This document shows positions 48,344 through 58,527 of a DNA stretch of 64,000 nt, in pieces. The notes under the pieces are model-generated. The model had not been told where the DNA came from, searched no databases, and worked only from the letters and a program-made list of their open reading frames with translations. The DNA is taken from assembly GCF_020921035.1 (NCBI RefSeq), contig NC_063150.1:28381826-28445825 (forward strand), read 5' to 3'. Each line of letters starts with the position of its first letter. The first letter of the stretch is position 1. A program made the position numbers and the translations under genes. Origin of the DNA: Rhodamnia argentea. Lineage: Eukaryota; Streptophyta; Magnoliopsida; Myrtales; Myrtaceae.

Positions 48344-49350
48344 AAAATTACCAAAAAATTCTAAATCTATTGTAATTTTGCCGATTCAGTCCTAAACCAT
48401 TTTTTTTATTCATTCCTAAACTTTTTTGCAATTGTGTCAATTCAGCTCATCCGGCAAATTTTGGCCAGCCGGCTACCTAATATTATAATAATTTTTTTTG
48501 ATTTTCTTTTTTTTCTTTTCTTTTCCTTTTCTTTTTTTTTTTCCTTACACTTCCCATTCCCTATTCTTCGGCTTCAACTTCACCGAAGAAGAAGAAGAAC
48601 CTGAACCGGTTGAACTAGACCCCACATCCAACAAGACGAGCCCTTCCTCATTCGACAAATCATCGGACTATCCTCCTCTGCCGCCGACTGGAAGTTCAAG
48701 TACTAGTATTGCTGCAAGGAATTCGCTAGCTCCCAAGCCCTGGGTGGCCACCAAAATGCCTATGAGAAGCAACGACAACAGCTTAAGCGCACCTAGCTGC
48801 AGGCCACCTGCCATGCCACTGTCTACGCCCACAACCCCATTGTCTTCGCCTTTGCCCCTCCCCTGCACCTCCTCGCCGCAGTCGTAGTTGTGACCCCACT
48901 CTGGGTGTACGTGTCGAGGGTTTCCACGTCGATCCACATTATGCATGGTTGTATGTTCGCCGGACCTTAGCGAGGCTCTCGCCATGGCTGGGCGAAGCGA
49001 GGCCAAGCCTTACCAGATTTGCGCTGGCAAGGTTAGCCTTTGCCCAGCCATGGCAAAGCCGGCAAGAGCCTTGCTGGCGATCTACTGGAGGTAGAACGGG
49101 AAGGGGAAGATAAAGGGGAAGGAGAAAAAAAAAAAAAAGCAAAAACAAAGAAAAAAATGAAAAATTCATAAAAATTATTAGACTATCACGTCGTCGGCCA
49201 ACTAACGTCCACATTAGCACCCGCCAGCCAAGATTTACCGGATGGACTGAATTGATACAATTACAAAAGGTTTAGGATTAAATTGAAAAAAAAAATTTAT
49301 GACTTAATTGACACAATTGTAATACGTTTATGACTTTTTTTAATAATTTT
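48344..49350. mobile_element. Long-TIR DNA transposon carrying a host gene copy (Pack-MULE-like)
   Basis: The left arm (about 48344-48480) and right arm (about 49195-49350) are inverted repeats: 'gcaattgtgtcaattcag' plus 'catccggcaaattttggcc' on the left answer 'ggtaaatcttggctggcggg' and 'acaattgtgtcaatt' read from the right on the other strand. The flanks share 'attattt' ('tattatttg' / 'cattattta'), a possible degenerate 9-base target duplication. Between the arms lie a copied zinc-finger gene (48550-48990) and the family's GC-rich core (about 48960-49080, 'cgccatggctgggcgaagcg'). No transposase is present. The size of about 1 kb, long TIRs and captured gene match the definition of a Pack-MULE, but the superfamily call is inference. 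Confidence 0.65.
48550..48990 (+). pseudogene. Broken C2H2 zinc-finger gene copy inside a transposon
   Basis: Translation recovers a QALGGH zinc-finger regulator of the ZFP5/ZFP6/ZFP8 kind. An LFFGFNFTEEEEEPEPVE start (about 48560 onward) is followed, after a frame change near 48690, by WKFKY[25 protein letters not shown] (about 48690-48765), then LKRT-stop-LQATCHATVYAH, an FAFAPPLHLL stretch and a WVYVSR...HGCMF end near 48965. There are thus two in-frame stops and one frame change, the first finger Cys is lost (KFKY-stop replaces KFECQY), and the second His has become Tyr. The copy is intronless like its parents, so DNA capture and retroposition cannot be told apart from the sequence. It is similar to the live gene at 14722-15288 but probably derives from another paralog. 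Confidence 0.75.
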
Positions 49351-50043
49351 CCCCTCATTATTTAGTACTATAATTAACACAAAATATGAAATAAGTGATA
49401 TTCCTCCACATTTTATGAACAAAACTCGTATGTCCTATCACTTATAGTCGTTGAATTAAGGACTATAACGAGTTCTTTAGTGAGTATTTTTAAGCATTAC
49501 ACAACTATAAAATCATTATAGAAGTGTAGTTAAACAAGGTCTTTGATCATTGGTAGTTTGTTTGTACACAAACAAAGATGTACCTTGTCCGGCTTTACTT
49601 ATTAATGGTTATTTTCTTTGTTCAATGAACGAAACAATACGAGTGTATATCCGTTCAATTGACAATTATTTTCTGTCTAATGATTATTAAGCGTTCTTAC
49701 AACCTTTGAAAGGTTGTGATTGTTCAAACATTTTCTCTATAAATTATAAAGCATTTCCATTCAATTTTAAATAAAAAAACAACTTATATTTTTGTTTCTT
49801 TTCAAGGATATACAACCATCTTATTGGAAAAATATTAGAAGTGCCATCTAATATTCTCGCTTAAGGCTTTATTGTATCCTAGAGGATTTTTGCCGATATT
49901 ACTATTAGTAATATCGTGGGGCACATATTTTCTTAAAAAAAATGTTATCATGTCTCAAAATCTGATTTCATAAGTTCTCATTCGTTCATTATTGTGGCGT
50001 CTTAGTCCTACCATCCGCTTCCTAATCGCTTTCTATTCTAATA
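49351..50043. other. AT-rich intergenic DNA
   Basis: No gene, and no clear repeat boundaries beyond local AT-rich stretches. Confidence 0.5.
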
Positions 50044-51924
50044 TGATATTAAGCATATAATAGAGGGCGCATGTGGAAGACTAACACAAGTGGAAGACTA
50101 ACACAACAGGCGAGGCAAACATACAAGTGCATAAAACAAACAGCATGCACGATGCCCTAAAAGGTATAGCCTTAATAGGGGTTTACTAACTTGTAGCAAT
50201 CACATAGTAAGATCATTCAACAAATTGTGAAAATATTTGCTTTTATATATTAATAAAGGTTATGTACATCCCCATCTTAAAAGACAATAAAACAACCACT
50301 TGGGAGACCGCCACAAGCCAACATCCAAAAAGTAGCTGTCGTGGCACTTAGTCATCACAAGACCTACCTGTACATCCTAACCTTCATTCCCGTCACACAC
50401 TCACTCTATTGGGCGTCGCCACCACCAGAACTCGCAAACAGGATCGATTCCATGAGGCTACCATCATTGTGTCTGTCAAACACGGCGAAAAGCCGACACA
50501 TGACAAATTTGTCCGGCCCTACAACCAACATCGAAGTAGTTATGAGTCTCATGAAGCTTGTGGCGGAACCGCCTAGGCCAGTAATCTCCTCCTAGGTGTA
50601 CGAAAAAGTCGAAAGGAGCGCCATAAAGGAAACCGGGTGTTGAAGGCGAAACGGGCATAGTTGTCAACTGGAATGGTGAAATCCACGAGGGGCGAGCACG
50701 AAACTCGGCAAATAGAGCATTGATTCAAATGACTAAACAACCATTTTGCTCCGCAAGATCACAAAGGACGTGTGAGAATAACACTTGGGCAAACACGAGA
50801 CAAAACGGCAATACTAACACCTAAAAAGAAATTATGACAAAACAAGAGTTGGTGGGTACGCCATTGTCCAACGCCACAACATACGAAGTTGGCAGTCCAA
50901 AACCGTCCAGGGCCTTCACAACTGCCCTCACGATCCACGAACCATAATCACCCCAATCAAACATCAATCCCCGACTAAAAGAACTCGCAAAACTCCAATT
51001 TCGAGATCACTATCTGCAGTTCACATCCCATACGTTACCGCAAGCACCCGAAGCACCATAGCCTCGTTAGGTCTCTCCGCCGATCCACCGTCCACGCCAC
51101 AAGACAGGCTTCCCTCACTACAAAAATAACAACGACACCCCAAACTTCGAGATTTCCTCTGCGCATGACTTGAAGTACACAATTTACTAATGAAAACCAA
51201 TATACGAACAAAAATATCAAATACCCTTCATGGGTTTCTCGGCGGCCGCCGCTCCTCTACGCTCCCGCTTCAATTCAACTCAACCCAGCGACGGCGACAA
51301 TGGTCAGCCCCCGGATATCGCTTACCCATGTCCATAAGGACCTAATTTAGCCGCCTATTCCAACATGCATCGCCGTTCTCAAGAGCTTTTCGTTCTCGGC
51401 AATGCGAGAGAACCCATTCGTGCCGACTAACCCAACTCGCGAACAAAACCTAATTTGGCAGCGAGAATTAGTAAACCACTCGCCTTAGGTTTGCGCTCAA
51501 GGAAACGGGACTCAAATCGTCGCTCGAACGAACTCGGGCCACCTCCTCCTGCTTTGGGTGTCGTGCGGGATCGCAGAGACGACGGGCGACGACGGGACAG
51601 CGGCGGAGGAGGAGCTTGGCAACCTTCGTGGACCGCCGGCGAGCTGCAACATTGCTGGTGCTCGCTCGAACAAGAGGGAGGATGGGCAGAGTGCACGAGG
51701 AGGGAGAGGGGGAGCCTCTCGACTGGGCTGTCCACCAAGTGGGGGTTGGGCGGGTGACCGAATGAGGACTGGGAAAGAGAAGGAGCCTTTTATAGTGGGT
51801 GGCAACGGGTAAGTCGGTGTCTTTAAGAACTGTCCAAAGCTTCGCGCTTAAACCACGAACCAACTCCGACGCGGCACCTTTCCTTCATGATCCAAGATGA
51901 TCATCGCTCCAAATTGTTCTAACA
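50044..51924 (-). mobile_element. Possible solo LTR of a retrotransposon, about 1.9 kb
   Basis: Read on the minus strand, the segment begins TGTTAGAACAATTTGG at 51924, a common plant LTR start, and ends ..CTTAATATCA at 50044, giving TG..CA ends. A TATA box (CACTATAAAAGG, about 51785-51797) sits about 130 bases in, followed by a GC-rich leader. No primer-binding site, internal genes or matching second LTR were found, and the flanks show no clear target duplication. The family is unresolved. Alternatively this is a promoter and leader of an unknown minus-strand transcript. Confidence 0.35.
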
Positions 51925-52606
51925 AGTTAGTATTGTCGCGCCTGTCGACAAGCCAAAGTCTAATAGTCCCTCGCGAAATAATTAATCTCAAATCACCATT
52001 TCTAATAATCCATGCCCGTCATTGACTAAGTCATCTTATTAATCCAAACCGGTAGAAATTTAGGCCATCACAATTATATTTTCTCAACAGTTATAACACT
52101 AGAAAATCTCCAATTTGCATCTAACATTCTCAGCAATAATTATAGCGAATTGCCAAAGTTGGCGAAGAACAAAAGTCTTAAAATCCAAGTTATGTTACAT
52201 GATCATTCTTATCATTAAAAAGTAAGGCTGCATTTTGACGTTCATTGAGCAATTCTTTTCATAAAAAACAAGCCTTATTATCTAATTCGGAGAAAATTAA
52301 ATTAATGATATTGCTTTCATGTTGAAGTAAAAACTATAACATGATATTAATTAAAAACTCTTCGGCATTACCAAAGTTTATAAGATACAAATCAATGTCT
52401 GAAATTCACAGCTTCAAATACACATTCCGAAAAACCAAAATTATATTGGAAATTCACAACTTTGGATACACATTCCGAATCGGTCACCAAACTTGAGGCA
52501 CTATTACAAAAATCTCGCTGCATCATTTATTCTTTCCTCCCCCCGACTCTTGATTAATTCCCTGTACACTTCTACACAATGACAAAACACCATCGCTTGC
52601 CGGAGC
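51925..52606. other. Downstream of CTL2, AT-rich
   Basis: Probably includes the CTL2 3' UTR at its right end. A short direct repeat 'attcacaactttggatacac' / 'attcacagcttcaaatacac' (about 52403 and 52450) is present. No gene seen. Confidence 0.45.
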
Positions 52607-54451
52607 TCAGGAAGACGAGGACGAGGACGAGGATGATGATGACGATGACGACGGGTCAAAGGTGGCCTGCTCCCCGCAGCTGACCACCTCGTGCGGCCCG
52701 GCCTCCTCACGGCCGACGCCCATCAGGTCGAGGTAGTACTGGTAGTGGGAGATCATGTTGTTCATGTGCTCGTCGTCGCCTTTGCCACAGACCTCCTCCC
52801 CGTAGAGGAGGTTCATGGTGGCGCCGAACCCAGGGACCCGCTTGGCCAGGGTGTCGTTCCGCGTGGGCTTCCAGTTGCCGACAAACACGTCGTGGGCCGA
52901 GGGCTGGTGCTTCTTGGCCGGCGTCATCCACCGCCATATCGCCGCCTGGAAGGCCAGCGTGGCGTTGTTCTCGATGTACTCCGGGTGGTTCAGCAGGTCC
53001 ACTTTCAGGGCCTCCCCCGTTTTTCCGTAGTTGTAGTTCCTAAACATACCGGCAAAATCAGGCAAGAAGAGACTCGGCTCAACGCCAATCAAATTTCCCG
53101 GGAACCAACATTGAATTCTCTCGGTCCAACCCCAGCAAGTCGAAATATAAAACTAAGCACGCTTAATTTATCTCTTATTACTCTTAGATTGTCCAAATTT
53201 ACTCTTACTTTCTTCTACCAACGTATTTTGTGATGGAAACTATTAGCATGACATTATGACAATATTGTCGGTATTCTGAACACACGATCTCCCAATCAAT
53301 GAGTGCTATATGCAAAACACGCGATGATGATACATGGATCTATGGTTGAGATTGTAAAGTACCCGATAGTTTTGTCAAGGAAATATTTCTCTTTTGTAAT
53401 TACTCATTTTCTTATAAAACATAATTACCAAATTATGCGTACCCGCATAGCGCGTGCCTTAATCTCAGTATAACATCAATCGAAAATCTAATCGACGTGA
53501 TCTGTACAGTCACTAATTTGGTCCCATGATTCTAACAAGTTTACAACTTAATAGAAAGTGGTATCGTGTCTTAACGAAATTTGGATAGAAAAATTAGACA
53601 ATGTTAATCCAAACCGGGACTTTACTCCATCGGATTCAGCTCGCCCGTCGTTCGGCGGGGCTTCACCTCTCCATTCGATTTCAGGCCCGACCTGCTCGAC
53701 GATCGCCTCTATTTCCCGATTTCTTCTATCCCGAAATTCAAGTACTATCAAGAGGTGAACGAAGAAAACGACATCAAACATAGCAATTACCAGTAAATGG
53801 GGATAGCGCCCCGGCCGTAGTAAGCAGCCCCCGGACTGCAAGGGTACGTGTACTTGAAGTAATCGTCGCAGTAGTATTGGCTTGGGCTCATCTCCTTGTT
53901 GTAGCAAAGCCCCCACGCCAATGGCCCTCCCGTCGCCACTCCATACCCACCTGAAATTTCACGACGGAAAATCTAAAGATCAAAAACATGTTTTGCTTCC
54001 ATAAAGTGATTGGTGTGTGAAGTTCGGAATCGGGTTTTCACGTACAAGACGTTTTGCTCCCGACGTGGCCGAGGAAGGCGGCAACCTCCTTCATCCCCGT
54101 GAGCTTTGCGCCGGTGGTCCCGAACCCGTGGGGCTGGTACTCCGCGGCCGCCGTGATGAACGAGTGGTAGTCCCAGAAGCCGGCCGCGTGGGCCACGGGG
54201 GAGTTCCGCTTGGAGAAGAGGTTCTCGAACTGGTAAGCCTGGAAGTAGTCGGAGATGGTGTGGTTGCAGCAGTACTCCGAGAGCCCTTTGCACTCCCACC
54301 CCTTGCTGCACACTTTCTTCCCCTTCACCATCTTCACCACCGTCGGCTTCGTCGCCGCCGCTCCATCCTCCTCCCCGATCACTGCGAGGGGTGACAGCAG
54401 CAATGCTGCCGCGATCGCCGCGGCGAGAAACGACCATTTGGGGGCCTCCAT
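52607..54451 (-). CDS. CTL2: Chitinase-like protein 2 (GH19 family, non-catalytic), 332 aa
   Basis: Secreted GH19-fold protein. Arabidopsis CTL1/POM1 and CTL2 bind glucan and are needed for normal cellulose assembly, CTL2 mainly in secondary walls. Exons (minus): 54451-54046, 53950-53791, 53039-52607; GT-AG junctions, 999 bases. The chosen ATG gives a clean signal peptide (MEAPKWSFLAAAIAAALLL); an in-frame ATG at 54484 would add 11 residues. Family marks: KVCSKGWECKG, YCCNHTISDYFQAYQFENLF, GFWDYHSFI, FLGHVGSKTSCGYG, GGPLAWGLCYNKEMSP, FQAAIWRWMTP, SAHDVFVGNWKP. In active GH19 enzymes the position of Val130 (GHVG) is the catalytic Glu of HET, so hydrolysis is not expected. VKGKKVC and HVGSKTSC favour CTL2 over CTL1. 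The C terminus is a run of 14 serines. Intron 2 carries a dispersed repeat. Confidence 0.95.
53275..53395. repeat. Inverted partner of the repeat at 47060-47190, inside CTL2 intron 2
   Basis: The reverse complement of this stretch closely matches 47060-47190. It lies within the 751-base intron between CTL2 exons 2 and 3 (53790-53040). Confidence 0.7.
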
Positions 54452-54514
54452 TGCAGCTCTTGCAAAACGACCAAAGGAATGCAAACGAGATGAAGAGATG
54501 TTGGCGGGTGCGGG

Positions 54515-54521
54515 CTTATAA
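54515..54521 (-). promoter_or_regulatory. TATA-like element of CTL2
   Basis: The minus strand reads TTATAAG about 65 bases upstream of the preferred ATG at 54451 and about 30 upstream of the alternative one at 54484. Transcription starting 30 bases below the TATA box would begin close to the upstream ATG, which supports the downstream ATG as the start. Confidence 0.45.
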
Positions 54522-55827
54522 CAAGGAAGTCGGTATGAATTGCGAGGAGAGAGCGAAAGAGATGGAAAGTGAGGGCATAACTGAAGAGGGGAAGATGGAG
54601 GGTCTCTTCATGGGGGCTTGAGTTGGTGCGAAGCAAATTGAATTGGAGTAGGTCTGGGTTCCTTTTCGCAAATGCTTGGAGTGCAAGTTAAGTTAGCCAT
54701 TGAAGAAGAAGGCGAAGCACAAAGCAGAGCCGCTTTCAGCTTCCACCAGGTGGCATGCAGAAGAAGACGGAAGCAGATTGATTTCTCGTTTGGGCTTTTG
54801 TTTCGGGTTGAGATTGAAATTGGGCCGAGTAAGCCCAATATGGGCCCGGTTCTTTCACTTGGGCAGAGCAAATTTTGATTGGGCCGGGTCGTTGGAACGT
54901 GGGACTTTTCGGTTCTGATGATGCGACCTTAACCTGTGCATTCAATTGCATGGTCCCTTCGCGTCGGGTAGGACGTGGACAGATCCACGCGTGGTCACGG
55001 TCTTGACTGCTGTGGCTATTGGACGACTCGGCTCTTCGTGATTTATTTCAATCAAAGGAGTACTGAGCATCTTTTTTTTTTTCAAAAAAAAAAAAAACCT
55101 TTTTCTTTAAGTCAATCATATTCCATGTGTTGGGATTTGACACACAACCACACAGAATTAAAGGCTTAAAGTGAGAAAGAGAAACCTAGACACAAGATTT
55201 AATTATGGTTTACTCTTAAACTAGGGTTACGTGATTCCACTATAATTAGCACTTATCGTTACATTTTTCAATTACAAGAGAAAAATAGTATATATGGGAG
55301 TAACTATTGAGCGGGACCCATGTGTTTTTCTATCTATGTGGAGTACGAATCATATCCCAATGGAACACATACCTTCTCTCTCTTGTGGCAACCTGAAGAT
55401 TCCGAGGGTTAAGTGACCTCGAATCCGAAATCACACAAAGTCACAAGATCTCAAGAGAAGCCGCAACCTCTGTTAAGGAGGTGACGTGATGCCTTCCCCA
55501 AGCTTTGTAGGTGAATTTTGATTGGCGCTTGCTTGTTGTTTACAATGGCAACATGAGAGAGATGTGATTTTTTTTTTTTTTTTTGGTAGATTAGGGTTAG
55601 TAGTATGGTGAGGACATTTTAGGGACAAAATGAAAATTTCGTCAATGAAATTATAATTTGAACCACGTCGTGAATAAATTTTTTGGTATGCAATGTTACA
55701 TCCTAACGCAAATCCATTGAAAAACTATTTGCCCCACTATTTGCAGGTAAATTCTTTCGGCAAGTACTGTACTTTGGGCCCTAACTCGAGTGACCCAATG
55801 CCCGAAACAATAGATGCATGCTGGCCG
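54522..55827. other. CTL2 upstream region and intergenic DNA
   Basis: CTL2 promoter side, then a region with poly-T/poly-A runs (about 55070-55100) and moderately GC-rich stretches. No gene recognised. Confidence 0.45.
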
Positions 55828-56045
55828 TTCATGCGCTTTGGCAATCTTTCTGAGTGATTTTGTTCGCGAGTTGCCGACATGATTAGCTGGCTGGGGTCGC
55901 CTGACCCCATGAATTTTCCCTCGCTCTCACACATTAATCCCTTTCATGCGCTTTGGCAATCTTTCTAAGTGATTTCGCTCGCGAGTTGTCAACATGATCG
56001 GCCGACCATGAATTCTCCCTCGCTCTTGCACATCAATCCACTTCA
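55828..56045. repeat. Tandem duplication, unit about 115 bases
   Basis: Copy 1 (about 55828-55942) and copy 2 (55943 to about 56045) both start 'ttcatgcgctttggcaatct' and share 'cgcgagttg', 'ccatgaatt' and 'ccctcgctct'. Copy 2 lacks about 10-15 bases of the middle. Confidence 0.85.
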
Positions 56046-58289
56046 GTCGTTTCCCATTTCTTCAGATCAGATAAAAACAAAGCCACTCCATTTCTTCTTT
56101 ACGTCCTTCCCCGACGTGAGCACGCGAGCATCCTCGTACAGCCACGAAAGAAGACCCATGTGAAACAATGACCAATCATCGCCGTCGTGGGGACGAGGGA
56201 GCCTTTTTCGTAGTAGGGGTTGGCAGACTAATCGCCGGAGAATTTGTTCCACGTGTGATGTGGTACAAACCTCCTACTTGACGCCCCGCAATCGACGTCG
56301 CCACCGGCCCACCAGCGGCGGCCGAGCAAGCCACGTGATGCATGAACCTGAGGGGTTGGACAAATTTGACCAACGCGTCGCGCGTGGCCGGACGCTTCCC
56401 AGCCGAGAGAGGAGCCCGCGCCGCGCCCTGATGATTCGGAACCTCCGGCTGACCTTCCCGAGCAGTTTGGCAAATCGCATCTTCGTAACTAACCTTCATG
56501 CTCCAAATTCAGTTCCGGCATCCTGTCTTTTGAGCGGGACATGCAAATCACTCCGCAACAACAGTTGATTCCAGCCTATCGTAGAAATCAACGGGAGAAC
56601 GACGTTAACTCTCGATCGGTTTGTGCACGGAAGGTCAATCCCGAATTCAAAAATTCTTTAGGATGATAATTATCGCATGCTTGAAATCCTAACACAAATC
56701 ATCTCGACAAAATTCTTGGTTTTATCAATCCTTCCGACCTCCACACTTCACCATGACATCATAAAATCTCGTTTTTGACTATGACGGCGGTTGTATCAAC
56801 TTTCCCATAGAATTACATACATACATAGAAATTAAAGACCCCGTTAGAATCAAAGTATTGATAATTACTGATTTATTTTCGCTTGCTCTTAATTTATATG
56901 GGAGCACGAAGTCTTCAAGTGCTCTAATGATTCAAAGTTATACGGCGCTGGTTCAGAGGGCAATTCCACTTGTTTTTTTTTGTCTTCTCTAGAATTTTCA
57001 TTCGATTGAAAATTTTTCGAGGACAAAAATACAATTATGCTACATCTTTGTGAGAACAAACGTCAATAATCATTCACCATATCCACGATAGATCGATTGA
57101 ATATGATAAATAAAGAAGAAGAAAAAAATATGTATTGATCAAAATCATTTATGATGTAACATAATTGTGATATGATGTGTTTGACGTGACATTTTCGAGC
57201 AAAGAGCTTTAGAAATCCAGTACCTTGTGTACATAGCATAATCAAATTGAGTCCACACGTTTTTTAAAAAGGGGGGGGCGGGGGCCCGCAATCATATTCT
57301 CTCGGTGAAAGCTTTCTAACCTTGCCTACATGTCATTTCAAAATTGGTTACTTAGTATTTTTAAATCGAGCTCTTATCATGACTCTTTCGTTACAGAACT
57401 TCACCGAACTAATTGAAGGGGTGGAACTGGATTTCACTTTTGGTAAAAGGTTTAGGGCCTTGGCCGAACCAATCAAAATGTTTCGGGCCCAATTGCATTT
57501 CGACACGAGGTTTTGGGATTCGTGGATCCAATTTTTCTAGATATCATCTGCCAATAAAACTATCAATTTGTTCTAATCGAATCGCAAGCCCTCAACAAAT
57601 CCATTTTTCGCTAGACGACGTTGCATACCATGTGCTGTACTATACTACTATCTCATTCTTAACAAGTACATCGCAATTCGGATCGATCACTTTCACGGTT
57701 TAGATTTGTCATATTTAAATTCCTAATCTGCTGTAAAATCTCTCGTTTTTGGTGAAATTCACCGTGGCCATGATTGGAGATTTTCCTGTTTGGGCAAAGC
57801 CGTTTCCCCCACGGGGATTCTTCGTGCTTTTTTCTTTCTCTGTTTGTCTTTTATTAAAATACTCGACCGAGTTCGTTTCATTTCCCGTCCGCTTGGGAAA
57901 CCGCAACTTCCGGAGCCCCAATCAGGTGTTCCGCAGCCCCACGGTGCCCGCACCCCAGCTTCCTCCGCGGTCAACGCAAGCGACGCGGCGCGATTGGAGA
58001 ACCCTCGCGTCAGTCTGCGCCAGCAACGAGCGAGAGCCGTCGATTCGCCTAATCGCGGATGGGCGTCGGCGCACCCGACGACTCCCCAGCATACTGTCAC
58101 GGTGACCTGTTGAGTTTATCGTTTTGCTGTTAAGACGTAAAGAAAAAACCCAGAAACATCATTGCGAGCAGCGATCAGACAAAGCGCGACGAAGTTGGTC
58201 TGTCTGTCTCTCTCTCTCTCTCTCTTGAGTGTGTTTAGCTTTTTCAATTTTTCGTTTTGGGACCTAATCACTGATCAGCTTCTTCTGCG
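56046..58289. other. Intergenic and CAMTA upstream region
   Basis: GC-richer at about 56100-56480 with overlapping frames on both strands that match no family. A G-rich run lies at 57271-57285 (eight G, C, five G). The last several hundred bases, including a CT tract at about 58205-58226, are presumably CAMTA promoter and leader. Confidence 0.4.
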
Positions 58290-58346
58290 ATGATGATCAA
58301 CAACATGGCCGCTCCGATTCTCTTTTCGTTCTACATTTCCGTGTGA
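58290..58346 (+). promoter_or_regulatory. Upstream ORF of 18 codons in the CAMTA leader
   Basis: MMINNMAAPILFSFYISV-stop lies ahead of the CAMTA start. An inferred 5' UTR intron follows (donor GT at 58353, acceptor AG ending at 58437, 85 bases). If the leader starts upstream of 58290, this uORF would be in the mRNA and could limit translation of the main frame. Transcript evidence is needed. Confidence 0.4.
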
Positions 58347-58527
58347 AATCAGGTGATTGATGACCCTTTTGCGTTTTCTTTTATCTTCCCTTTGAGGTTC
58401 TGTTTCCTGTCGTTGATTAAATTTGATTCTTGTTCAGAGATTGTTGCGATTCAGGACTTTGGAAGTTCTTAGCGAAGTGGAGGGAGGAGAGAGAGGGGGG
58501 AGAGAGCGAGCGCGTGTCGAGTTGTCG

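Noticed and set aside
48498-48887. A 129-residue plus-strand frame starting in a poly-Phe stretch
   Set aside because: Its first half is the transposon's T-rich tract and its second half is the wrong frame of the captured zinc-finger sequence. Explained by the transposon entry.
51468-51863. A 131-residue minus-strand frame behind a TATA box
   Set aside because: Proline/serine/arginine-rich translation from a GC-rich leader, with competing frames on both strands. More likely leader sequence of an LTR-like unit than a protein gene.
57271-57289. G-rich run as a possible G-quadruplex
   Set aside because: Only two G-tracts are present (eight and five G), so a stable four-tract structure within this short stretch is not supported.
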